This document shows, in pieces, positions 43,268 through 51,265 of a DNA stretch of 64,000 nt. Below the pieces are notes generated by a model. The model made no database searches. It worked only from the letters and a program-made list of their open reading frames with translations, and was not told where the DNA came from. Numbering within the stretch: the first letter of the stretch is position 1; the number at the start of each line of letters is the position of its first letter. The position numbers and the translations under genes are program-made. The stretch lies in assembly GCF_012910785.2 (NCBI RefSeq), contig NZ_WTVH02000008.1, positions 434,001 to 498,000 of the forward strand. Direction: 5' to 3'. The stretch is from Aromatoleum buckelii. GTDB taxonomy: Bacteria; Pseudomonadota; Gammaproteobacteria; Burkholderiales; Rhodocyclaceae.

Positions 43268-44689
43268 GTGCCGGCGCTGAGCAAACCCTCGTCCATTCGT
43301 TCGATCACGCTGCCGCCGCGCTCGGCCGTGCTCGCGGCCGAGACCGATGTGCTGGTGGTGGGCGGCGGCCCGGCAGGCATCGGCGCGGCGCTCGGAGCGG
43401 CACGGGCGGGTGCGCGCACCGTGCTCGTCGAGCGCTACGGCTTTCTCGGCGGCAACGCCACGGCGGCACTCGTCATGCCGCTGATGTCCTTCCACACGCA
43501 GCGGCCCACCTTCAGGCTCCAGGGGGTGACGAATCTGCTGCCGGACGACCACGGTCCCGGTCATCCGGTCATCGCCGGCGCGCTGAAGGAGCTAACTCAG
43601 CGCCTGGTGGCGGCGGGCGGGGCGCTGGCACCGACCCTGGAGACCGGCTACGTGGTGCCTTTCGATCCGGAATCGTTCAAGCTGGTGGCGATGGAAATGC
43701 TCGACGAGGCAGGCGTCGAGCTGCTGTTCCACGCCTTGGCAAGCGGCCTCGTCGGCGAGAGCGTACGCGACGGAGTGGTGTTCGAGACCAAATCCGGACC
43801 GGTGGTGGTCAAGGCGCGGGTGGTCGTCGACTGTTCGGGAGACTCCGACGTAGCGGCGCAGGCGGGCGCACGCTACGAAATCGGACGTGATCCGGACGGC
43901 CTGGTGCAACCGATGACCCTGATGTTCCGCATGGGAGAGTTCGCCCGCGCCGCTTTCGCCGCCTACGCCGAGCAGCACCCCGACCAGTGGCGTGGGGTCC
44001 ATGGCCTGTGGGACCTGGTGCGCAAGGCCACGGAAGCGGGCGAGCTGGAGCTCACGCGCGAGGACATCCTGTTCTTCGCCACGCCCCACGAGGGCGAAGT
44101 GAGCGTGAACAGCACGCGGGTGACGCGGGTGCTGGGCACCGACGTGTGGGACCTCACCTACGCCGAGATTGAAAGCCGCCGCCAGATGCGCCAGGTGGTG
44201 CACTTTCTGCAGCGCTACGTGCCTGGGTTCGAGAAGGCCTACGCGCTGCAGAGCGGCGTCACCATCGGTGTGCGCGAGACCCGGCGCGTGCTGGGCGCAT
44301 ACTGTCTCACCGCGGACGATCTCCTGCACGCGCGCAAGTTCGACGACGTCATCGCGCGCGGCACCTACCCGGTGGACATCCACAACCCGGAGGGCAAGGG
44401 CACGGTGCTCAAGCGCATCCCGCCCGGGGAAGCCTACGACATTCCGCTGCGCTGCCTGATCCCGCAAGGGGTCGACGATCTGCTCGTCGCCGGTCGCGGC
44501 ATTTCCGGCACCCACGAGGCCCATTCGTCGTTCCGCGTGATGCCGATCTCGGTGGCCACCGGCCAGGCGGCGGGAGTGTGTGCCGCCTTGGCCGCGCGCC
44601 ACGACCAGGCCCCGCGCGCGCTGTCCGTCTCCGCAGTGCAGAACGAACTGCTGCGCCAAGGCGCGGACCTCGGTCAGCGGGAGCGCTGA
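43268..44689 (+). CDS. FAD-dependent oxidoreductase
   Basis: A 473-residue flavoprotein with the dinucleotide fold at about 22-50 (VLVVGGGPAGIGAALGAARA then TVLVERYGFLGGNATAAL), which marks the FAD_oxidored family. Further FAD/substrate elements: VVVDCSGDSDVAAQAGA near 190, ETRRVLGAYCLTADDL near 335, and DDLLVAGRGISGTHEAHSSF near 405 with ISVATGQAAGVCAALA. The GTG start at 43268 has a strong AGGAGG site. It is translationally close to the pyruvyl transferase gene; the joint substrate is not known. Confidence 0.86.
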   Translation: MPALSKPSSIRSITLPPRSAVLAAETDVLVVGGGPAGIGAALGAARAGARTVLVERYGFLGGNATAALVMPLMSFHTQRPTFRLQGVTNLLPDDHGPGHPVIAGALKELTQRLVAAGGALAPTLETGYVVPFDPESFKLVAMEMLDEAGVELLFHALASGLVGESVRDGVVFETKSGPVVVKARVVVDCSGDSDVAAQAGARYEIGRDPDGLVQPMTLMFRMGEFARAAFAAYAEQHPDQWRGVHGLWDLVRKATEAGELELTREDILFFATPHEGEVSVNSTRVTRVLGTDVWDLTYAEIESRRQMRQVVHFLQRYVPGFEKAYALQSGVTIGVRETRRVLGAYCLTADDLLHARKFDDVIARGTYPVDIHNPEGKGTVLKRIPPGEAYDIPLRCLIPQGVDDLLVAGRGISGTHEAHSSFRVMPISVATGQAAGVCAALAARHDQAPRALSVSAVQNELLRQGADLGQRER

Positions 44690-44750
44690 ACGTGGCCGCG
44701 GCGGTCGATGACGTCACCTTACGATGGACGGAGCGCGCCCGAGGACGGCC

Positions 44751-45176
44751 ATGAGGCATTTCATACGACATCCGGTCAGCATTCCGATCGAAGTCCGTGC
44801 CGGCGAGCACGCGGGCAGCGAGCTTCGTCCCGCCGGGAACGTGAGCCTCGGTGGACTCGAGTTCGATTCGGACTCCGAGATCGCGCCGGGCAGCCTCGTC
44901 GAGGTGCGCATTCCGCTTATCGAACCGACGTTCGCAACCTGCGGCCGTGTCGCCTGGTGCCGGCGCACCGGAGACAGCTTCGAGCTCGGCGTGCAGTTTC
45001 TCGATGCCGACGAAGCCTATCGCACCCGCATGGTCGAGCAGGTCTGCCACATCGAGGAATACCGACGCAGCGTGCAACGCATCGAGGGGCGCGAGTTGAG
45101 CGCCGAGGAAGCGGCGTTCGAATGGATCCACCGGTTCGCCGGACAGTTCCCGGAGGCGGGCAACGAACACTCCTGA
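44751..45176 (+). CDS. PilZ-domain c-di-GMP receptor
   Basis: A 141-residue single-domain PilZ protein. The c-di-GMP ligands are present: RHFIRHP (RxxxR) at residues 2-6 and GNVSLGGLEF (N/D-x-S-x-x-G) near residue 30. The rest is the PilZ barrel (GSLVEVRIPL; CGRVAWCRRTGDSFELGVQF) and a C-terminal helix. Start 44751 places RxxxR at the very N-terminus, as usual. It could respond to the two diguanylate cyclases in the window. Confidence 0.9.
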   Translation: MRHFIRHPVSIPIEVRAGEHAGSELRPAGNVSLGGLEFDSDSEIAPGSLVEVRIPLIEPTFATCGRVAWCRRTGDSFELGVQFLDADEAYRTRMVEQVCHIEEYRRSVQRIEGRELSAEEAAFEWIHRFAGQFPEAGNEHS

Positions 45177-45273
45177 GTGCCTGGCAATGCGCCAAGACGC
45201 GAGCTTGCATTGCAAGAGCTGACCCTATGATCTCGACCCCGTGGTCTCCTGCTCTTTCCCGACGCCAGACGTC

Positions 45274-45753
45274 ATGGAACTGCTGCTGCTGATCGTCGCG
45301 GTTGTCGCGATCGTCGCCGGGATCGCCGGCGTGATCCTGCCGCTGTTGCCGGGAACGCCGCTCGTCTTTGCGGGCCTGTGGCTGCTCGCGTGGCTGGACG
45401 GTTACGTGCGCGTCGGCGGGGTCACGGTCGGCGTGCTCGGGACGCTCGCGGCGCTGGCCTGGCTCGTCGACTATCTCGCGTCGGCATTAGGCGTCAAACG
45501 CGTCGGCGCGAGCGGGCTCGCGGTCACTGGCGCGCTCGTCGGCGCCGTGCTCGGCATCCTGGGCGGCTTCATCGGCGTCGTCGTCGGCCCGATCATCGGC
45601 GCAACCGCCGGAGAACTGATCGCGCGCCGCAGTCACGGCCAAGCCGCGCGGGCAGGCTTGGCCGCCGGCCTCGGCTTCGTGATCGCGATCGTCGCCAAGC
45701 TCGGCCTCACGTTTGCAATGCTCGGAATCTTTGCGCTCGCGTGGCTGGTTTGA
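45274..45753 (+). CDS. DUF456 membrane protein
   Basis: A 159-residue, very hydrophobic protein of the DUF456 family: MELLLLIVAVVAIVAGIAGV, then ILPLLPGTPLVFAGLWLLAW, DYLASALGVKRVGASGLAV and GGFIGVVVGPIIGATAGELI. It has about four membrane segments and glycine-zipper-like stretches. Function is unknown. Start 45274 begins the first helix directly. Confidence 0.85.
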   Translation: MELLLLIVAVVAIVAGIAGVILPLLPGTPLVFAGLWLLAWLDGYVRVGGVTVGVLGTLAALAWLVDYLASALGVKRVGASGLAVTGALVGAVLGILGGFIGVVVGPIIGATAGELIARRSHGQAARAGLAAGLGFVIAIVAKLGLTFAMLGIFALAWLV

Positions 45754-45873
45754 AGTGGGTCGGGGGTACGCGTCGGTTCCGGTGGGGCGTCACGGTCAAG
45801 ACACGCCTTCGGCAAAGCGCGGCGGCAACCAGCGGGCGGCTGCCGCTCCGGCGAATTCCCCTCGCGTACTGTC

Positions 45874-46353
45874 TCATCCGCCGCCGCCGACGGCGGCGAG
45901 GATCGCCTTGACGAAAAACGCGGAGATCGTCGCGAAGATCAGCATCACGACGAGGAGCGCGACGATGACCAGCGCGACGAGGCGGCGGCTGCTGCGCGTG
46001 CTTGCGGTCGGGTCGTCGAGGTGCTGCTCGAGCAGCTGCACGTTGCGCTGGTTCGCTTTCCACGCCGCGTCGAACACGTCGCCGAGGATTGGCACGAGGC
46101 CGACGAGCCCTTCTACGGCGACGTTCCCGATCATGCGCAGCAGCACGCTGCGCGGGACGCCGAGCCGCGCAGCCTCGCGAACGATGTAGCCCGACAGCAC
46201 CACCCCCACCGCATCGCCGAGAAACGGCACGAGGCCGATCAATGCCTCGATGCCGATCCTGAAGCCGCCGGGCAGCCGGATCGAACTGTCGAGCAGCCAC
46301 GCGAGCGCGCGCAGTTTCTCGCGCGTGCGGGCGGCGTCGCGCCGCGCTTTCAT
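45874..46353 (-). CDS. DUF4112 membrane protein
   Basis: A 159-residue protein with the DUF4112 pattern LDSSIRLPGGFRIGIEALIG, LVPFLGDAVGVVLSGYIVRE, then LVPILGDVFDAAWKANQRN, two related amphipathic repeats, and a C-terminal membrane segment (LVALVIVALLVVMLIFATIS). Function is unknown. It converges on the DUF456 gene. The 216-bp gap to the DUF2254 gene upstream (46354-46569) shows nothing clear. Confidence 0.86.
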   Translation of the reverse strand: MKARRDAARTREKLRALAWLLDSSIRLPGGFRIGIEALIGLVPFLGDAVGVVLSGYIVREAARLGVPRSVLLRMIGNVAVEGLVGLVPILGDVFDAAWKANQRNVQLLEQHLDDPTASTRSSRRLVALVIVALLVVMLIFATISAFFVKAILAAVGGGG

Positions 46354-46569
46354 CGGCTACCTTTCGCGCGTGGCGACCCCGGGCTGCAGCGGGGGGCGTT
46401 GTGTGAGGGTGGCGGGATTTCGGGGAGCGGATCGTCGGACATGGTGCGGGGAGCGGGTGGACGGGAATCGGGAGGTCGGGCGGCGTCGCCGACGACCGCC
46501 GTTGCTGTGCAAACGGCGTTCCTCACGCGCCCGTCGAGGGGATGGGGTCGTGGGGTGGAGTTCCAGGGA

Positions 46570-47808
46570 TCACCCGAGGGCGGCTGCGAGCTGTTCGATC
46601 TTCGCTACGTCTTCTTCCAGTGGCAGGGCGTGTCGGGCACGCCCGAGTGCCAGTTGCGACTGCTGTCGCGCCGCAGCCGGAAAGGCCGGGTGGGCCAGGC
46701 GGGACAGCGACCGCAAGGTTTTTTGCAGCCGGATGCCCACTGCCAGCGTGCCGGCTCCGGCCTCGGAAATGGGCGAGAACGCATCGTTGAAAAGATCTTC
46801 GATCGCGAGCGGCGGGATGAAAACGTGGGGATGCAAGATTTCGCTGTCTTCGTCCCGAGGGTCGGCCAGCAGGGCGAGCACGCGGGCCAGTGCGGCGAGT
46901 GTCGCGATTGCGGTGCCGGGATCGTTGATGGCCGGCGATAGCGCTTTCGATGCGATCTCCGACAACACGACGACGCCGAAGCGAGGATCCTGATCGAAGG
47001 AGCGTCGCTCGCCGACATTGAAAGCCTCGCGCGCGGCTTGCAGGACTTTGTCATCGGCCACGAAATCGAACCAGGCAAGCGGCACGACCGTATCGACGAA
47101 GTCCCCGGGGATTGCGTCGACATGGATTTCGCCGCCTGCCTGGCAAGCCAGCCGCTCGAGCGTGTCCACGTCGATGTGCTGCAGGTAGCCGATCCGGGTA
47201 CTGGTGACGGAAGCGACGGCCGGCGGCGGTCCGATCCGCATCCGCCCGCCGAGGGATGGATGCTTCCAGCGCGCGCGTATCGCATCGCCGGCGGCGGCCT
47301 CGACGCGTTCGATGGCATCGCCGACACGGCCGAAACGTGCCAGCAAGTCGATCCAGGCTAGCAGGGTGAGCACGATGACGCCGATGATCCCGATCGTGCC
47401 GACGAACAGCACCACCCGGCCACTGTCTCCATATACGCCAGCATTAAGCGCAATGATGCCGACCAGGCTGAACAGGAAACTGCCGACGAAAGTGCCCAGC
47501 GCATTCTGGGCGCTGCTGTCCTGTATCAGCAGATCGGCAACCCGGGGCGTCGTCGCGCTTGAAGCGGTGGCATAAGCGGACACCATCGTCACCAGTGAAA
47601 ACGTCGTCACGGCCAGCATGCTCGATGCGAGTATCTCCAGCACGTTGCCGATACTCGAAGCCCCGATTTTGACCGACCAATCGGCAGGAATGAGTGGCGC
47701 GAGGACGATTCCGGCGGCGGCAGTGAGTATCCCGGCCACGGCGAAGAGCGTCGCCCGCACCCAAAGACGCCGGCCGACTTCGATGATCAGCCAGCGCAGG
47801 CGCGACAA
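46570..47808 (-). CDS. DUF2254 predicted membrane protein
   Basis: A 412-residue protein with four membrane segments in its first 155 residues (LFAVAGILTAAAGIVLAPLI; GNVLEILASSMLAVTTFSLV; GTFVGSFLFSLVGIIAL; VLFVGTIGIIGVIVLTLLAW) and a cytoplasmic C-terminal domain with RSFDQDPRFGVVVLSEIASK and ALSPAINDPGTAIATLAALA, both hallmarks of DUF2254. Role is unknown. Confidence 0.88.
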   Translation of the reverse strand: MSRLRWLIIEVGRRLWVRATLFAVAGILTAAAGIVLAPLIPADWSVKIGASSIGNVLEILASSMLAVTTFSLVTMVSAYATASSATTPRVADLLIQDSSAQNALGTFVGSFLFSLVGIIALNAGVYGDSGRVVLFVGTIGIIGVIVLTLLAWIDLLARFGRVGDAIERVEAAAGDAIRARWKHPSLGGRMRIGPPPAVASVTSTRIGYLQHIDVDTLERLACQAGGEIHVDAIPGDFVDTVVPLAWFDFVADDKVLQAAREAFNVGERRSFDQDPRFGVVVLSEIASKALSPAINDPGTAIATLAALARVLALLADPRDEDSEILHPHVFIPPLAIEDLFNDAFSPISEAGAGTLAVGIRLQKTLRSLSRLAHPAFPAAARQQSQLALGRARHALPLEEDVAKIEQLAAALG

Positions 47809-47876
47809 ACCGGATTTCCTGTCCGTTCAAGCATGGCAGCCATTCTAGTCCTGGCGGCCGTGACGCTTTGCCCTTT

Positions 47877-48392
47877 TCAAAAGCGCAAACGGTAATGCAG
47901 CGTGTAAGTCTCGACGCCACCGTTCGGCTGCTTGAGCCCGGCATTGGAATAGTGGATCACCCGCACGCCGAGTTCCTGATCGGCGAAGCGGACGCCGAAG
48001 CCAACGCGGTCCTCGAACTGGAAGGATGAGCCGAGGTCGTTGCCTTCCACCTCGGTGCTGCTGAATGCCGCGATCCCGATGCCGATCGCGACATAAGGCC
48101 GGAACGTCTTGCCGGTGAATTCGTAGACGAACACCGGGCTGAAGGACAGGCTGTGGTTGCTGGCAGTCTCGTCGCCTTCCCAGTACGTGTAGCCGGCATC
48201 CCAGTAACCGCCGAGATGCCCCGTGCTGCTCTGCAGCCAGCGGGTGCCGAAGTCGAGCTGGGTGCTGACCCGATAAACCGCCGTCGAGTCACCGGTCTGG
48301 CCGACAGCGAAAGTCACATCGGCCGCCTGCGCAGCGCCGCCGCTCCCCGCGAATAAAATTGCAAGAGCGCCGGCCAAAAACGTTTTGTTCAT
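47877..48392 (-). CDS. PagL-like lipid A 3-O-deacylase
   Basis: A 171-residue outer-membrane protein: signal peptide (KTFLAGALAILFAGSGGAAQA, cut before ADVTF), then an eight-strand beta-barrel pattern ending in the aromatic-terminated strand TYTLHYRLRF. PagL's catalytic His-Ser is present in VRVIHYSNAGLKQPNGGVE (His and Ser near residue 147-149, Glu about 11 later). It probably removes the 3-position acyl chain from lipid A. The AT-rich 170-bp gap to rnfH (48393-48563) should hold its promoter; none stands out. Confidence 0.86.
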   Translation of the reverse strand: MNKTFLAGALAILFAGSGGAAQAADVTFAVGQTGDSTAVYRVSTQLDFGTRWLQSSTGHLGGYWDAGYTYWEGDETASNHSLSFSPVFVYEFTGKTFRPYVAIGIGIAAFSSTEVEGNDLGSSFQFEDRVGFGVRFADQELGVRVIHYSNAGLKQPNGGVETYTLHYRLRF

Positions 48393-48563
48393 CGAAATGC
48401 CTATTTTTTGTTAGTTGGATACCCCCTGTGAGGTGGTGCAAAGTTTAGAGACGGAAGTTTTCCGGCAAATTGATGGACGTCAAACGCAAAAACTTATTGA
48501 ATACACAAAGAAAATAGGGGAAATGGGGAATGGGATCGGGTATTCCGGGCTTTTCCCCGGCGG

Positions 48564-48869
48564 TCAGGCCGGGATCGCTTCGGGTTTCGCGGACGTGTCG
48601 TCGGCATCGGCTTTCTTACGCACCGCCTTCGGGTCGCACGTGATCGGGCGGTAGATCTCGACCCGGTCGCCGTGCCTGAGCGGAGTGTCGAGTTTCACGA
48701 CTTTGGCGAAAACGCCGACTTTCTGCACCGTCAGGTCGATATGCGGGAACTGCGCGAGGATGCCCGAGCGCTCGATTGCCGCGCCGACGGTGGTTCCGTC
48801 CGGGACTTCGAGGTTCAGCCACACCTGGTGCGACGGCTCCGAATAGGCGACTCCGATTTTCATGGGCAT
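48564..48869 (-). CDS. rnfH: RnfH/RatB-family protein
   Basis: A 101-residue ubiquitin-like (beta-grasp) protein: MKIGVAYSEPSHQVWLNLEV, then GTTVGAAIERSGILAQFP and VGVFAKVVKLDTPLRHGDRV, ending with EIYRPITCDPKAVRKK. RnfH accompanies Rnf operons but is not part of the complex; its role is not settled. Among three nearby ATGs, 48869 sits best behind GGGAG (8-base spacing). It is the last gene of the rnf operon, 13 bp after rnfE. Confidence 0.9.
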   Translation of the reverse strand: MPMKIGVAYSEPSHQVWLNLEVPDGTTVGAAIERSGILAQFPHIDLTVQKVGVFAKVVKLDTPLRHGDRVEIYRPITCDPKAVRKKADADDTSAKPEAIPA

Positions 48870-48882
48870 TTCCATTTCTCCC

Positions 48883-49560
48883 TCAAGCGGCCGGCGCGGA
48901 GGCGGGCACCTGCGGCACTGCCTGCCGCCGGGTTTCGCGCCGTGTTTCGAATAAGCGCCTGGCCGCGAGGAGCAGCCCGAGCACCGCGAAGCCCCCGGGG
49001 GGCAGGATCATCAGCAGCGCGCCGTCGTATTCCGGAACTCGCATCTCGAGAAACGCGAAGCCCGGCCCGAGCAGCAGGCTCGCCTGCGCGAACAGCGTGC
49101 CGGAGCCGAGGAGTTCTCGGATCAGTCCGATCACGGTCAGCGCGAGCGTGAAGCCGAGCCCGGTCGCCAGCCCGTCGAGCGCCGAGGCGGCGACGCCGTT
49201 CTTGCTCGCGAACGCTTCGGCGCGTCCGAGGATCGCGCAGTTGACGACGATCAGCGCGATGAAAAGGCCCAGGATCTTGTGCAGTTCGTGCGCCCACGCG
49301 TTCATCGCCATATCGACGATCGTCACGAGCGTCGCGATCAGCACGACGAAGACGGGGATGCGCACCTGCGAGCTGACGACGTTGCGGATCATCGACACGA
49401 GGGCGTTCGACACGACGAGCACCGCCGTCGTCGCCAGCCCCATCGCCAGCGCGTTTGTGCCGGTCGTCGTGACCGCCATCGTCGGGCACAGCGCGAGCAT
49501 CTGCGAGAAGACGACGTTGTTCTCCCACAGGCCGTCCCTGACGATGCCTCCGATGTTCAT
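48883..49560 (-). CDS. rnfE: Rnf complex subunit RnfE
   Basis: A 225-residue membrane subunit of the Rnf (Rsx) ferredoxin:NAD+ oxidoreductase, paralogous to RnfA. It begins IGGIVRDGLWENNVVFSQML and has LCPTMAVTTTGTNALAMGLA, VNCAILGRAEAFASKNGVAA and LPPGGFAVLGLLLAARRL. The paired NC / LCP Cys carry the membrane [2Fe-2S] centre together with RnfA. Its ATG overlaps the rnfG stop (ATGA). About six membrane helices. Confidence 0.94.
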   Translation of the reverse strand: MNIGGIVRDGLWENNVVFSQMLALCPTMAVTTTGTNALAMGLATTAVLVVSNALVSMIRNVVSSQVRIPVFVVLIATLVTIVDMAMNAWAHELHKILGLFIALIVVNCAILGRAEAFASKNGVAASALDGLATGLGFTLALTVIGLIRELLGSGTLFAQASLLLGPGFAFLEMRVPEYDGALLMILPPGGFAVLGLLLAARRLFETRRETRRQAVPQVPASAPAA

Positions 49561-50192
49561 GGTTTGTCTCCGAGAATGTCGCTGCGATGAGCGGCGAAGA
49601 AGTCGAGCCCGCCCTTGACCGCTTTGACGACCGCACGCGGCGTGATCGTCGCGCCGGCGAACGCGTCGAAGACGCCGCCGTCCTTGTTCACGCCCCACTT
49701 TGCGGGTGCCGGGTCGGCGAGCGACTTGCCCGCGAAGCCGTCGATCCAGCGCGACTTCGCGGTCTCGATCTTGTCGCCGAGGCCGGGCGTCTCGGTGTGC
49801 TTGAGGACACGCACGCCGAGCACCGTGCCGCGCGCGTCGACGGCCATCAGCACCGTCACGTCGCCAGCGTAGCCGCGCTCGGCAGTCTTGAATACCGCGC
49901 CGACCGGCATGCCCGCATGCTTCGCGAGATGCACCGTGACCTTGCCTTTCGGGCCGTCGAGCTCGACGACGTCGCGCAGTAGGTCGTTGTCGGCGAAACC
50001 GCGCGGCAGCACCTGAGCGAGCGTCAGGCGCATGTCTTTTTCTTCCGCGGCGGCGATCGGCACTTTCGTCGCGTCGAACGCCCACGCGAGCGCAGTGCCG
50101 GCGAGCAGCGCGATCGCGCCGAGCAGCACGGGCTGGTAGGGCAGCGTCTCGCGGAGCGCGTCGAACGCCGGAGCGCGTTCCGTCCCGCTCAC
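49557..50192 (-). CDS. rnfG: Rnf complex flavoprotein subunit RnfG
   Basis: A 211-residue subunit with one N-terminal membrane helix (PVLLGAIALLAGTALAWAFD) and a periplasmic domain holding covalently bound FMN. The FMN site is FDAFAGATITPRAVVKAV: the Thr of the GATIT box is the attachment residue. HTETPGLGDKIETAKSRWI is another RnfG signature. The GTG start overlaps rnfD (GTGA). ApbE, whose gene begins at 63854, is the enzyme type that loads this FMN. Confidence 0.94.
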   Translation of the reverse strand: MSGTERAPAFDALRETLPYQPVLLGAIALLAGTALAWAFDATKVPIAAAEEKDMRLTLAQVLPRGFADNDLLRDVVELDGPKGKVTVHLAKHAGMPVGAVFKTAERGYAGDVTVLMAVDARGTVLGVRVLKHTETPGLGDKIETAKSRWIDGFAGKSLADPAPAKWGVNKDGGVFDAFAGATITPRAVVKAVKGGLDFFAAHRSDILGDKP

Positions 50193-51265
50193 TTCACACC
50201 TCGCTGCGCGGCCGCATCGATCGGGGCGCCGCGGTAAGTCCTGCCGAGGATGCGCGGCCGGCAGTAGCGGTCGATTACCGGCGTCAGCGCGTTCAGCAGC
50301 AGCACGGCGAACGCCATGCCTTCCGGATAGCCCCCCCAGCTGCGGATGATCCACGTCAGGAGCCCGATGCCGAAGCCGAAGACGAGCTGCCCGAAAGCGG
50401 TGTTCGGCGACGTCACGTAGTCGGTGGAGATGAAAAACGCGCCGAGGATCGCCGCGCCCGACAGCAGATGGGCGGAGGCCGGCAGGTAATGCGCCGGATC
50501 GAGCGCGTGGCCGATTGCCGCAGGGATCGCGAGTCCGGCCAGCACGGCGAGCGGAATATGCCAGCGGATGACGCCGGTTGCGAGCAAGTACAGACCGCCG
50601 GCGAGAAGGAAGATCGCGCCCGTTTCGCCGAGGCTGCCGGCGCGCGAACCGACCCACGAGAATAGCGGATCGGTCGCCGCGCCGATCGCGTGCAGCACGT
50701 CGACGCCGCGAGAGAGTTCCGTCTTCGCGTGGCCGAGCAGCGACGCCGACGCAATCGCGTCCGGAGCGGGCGGCGACGCGAGCGTGATCTGCAGCCCTTC
50801 GCCGAAGCCGGGGGCGCCGTCCGCCGTCATCGGCAGCGGCGCGACCCACTGGGTCATCACGACGGGGAACGACACCAGCAGCGCGACGCGCGCGACCATT
50901 GCCGGGTTGAAAAGATTCTGGCCGAGGCCGCCGAACAGCTGCTTGCCGATCGCGATCGCGATGAAGCCGCCGAGCGCGCCGATCCACGCTGGTGCCCACG
51001 GCGGCAGCGACAGCGCGAGGAGCCAGCCGGTAAGGACGGCGGAGCCGTCGCCGAGGCTGCTCTCGACGCGCATCAGGCGCTGGCAGACGAGCTCGGTCAG
51101 CACGCACGCGCCGACCGTGATGACGAAAAGATGCACGGCCGGCCAGCCGAAAAGCCAGAAGCCGAACAGCGTCGCCGGCAGCAGCGCAAGCTGCACGTGG
51201 CGCATCGTCCGCGCGATCGACGCTCCGCCATGCGCGTGCGGCGAAGCGGGAGGTAGCGTGCTCAT
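50189..51265 (-). CDS. rnfD: Rnf complex membrane subunit RnfD
   Basis: A 358-residue polytopic subunit resembling NqrB, the main membrane FMN carrier. About nine or ten helices; conserved blocks SSLGDGSAVLTGWLLALSLP, AIGKQLFGGLGQNLFNPAMV, RAGSLGETGAIFLLAGGL (the Thr of GET is the covalent FMN site in homologues) and FISTDYVTSPNTAFGQLVFG, and GGYPEGMAFAVLLLNALTPV near the end. Start 51265 (MSTLPPASPHAHG) overlaps the rnfC stop. Confidence 0.94.
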   Translation of the reverse strand: MSTLPPASPHAHGGASIARTMRHVQLALLPATLFGFWLFGWPAVHLFVITVGACVLTELVCQRLMRVESSLGDGSAVLTGWLLALSLPPWAPAWIGALGGFIAIAIGKQLFGGLGQNLFNPAMVARVALLVSFPVVMTQWVAPLPMTADGAPGFGEGLQITLASPPAPDAIASASLLGHAKTELSRGVDVLHAIGAATDPLFSWVGSRAGSLGETGAIFLLAGGLYLLATGVIRWHIPLAVLAGLAIPAAIGHALDPAHYLPASAHLLSGAAILGAFFISTDYVTSPNTAFGQLVFGFGIGLLTWIIRSWGGYPEGMAFAVLLLNALTPVIDRYCRPRILGRTYRGAPIDAAAQRGVK

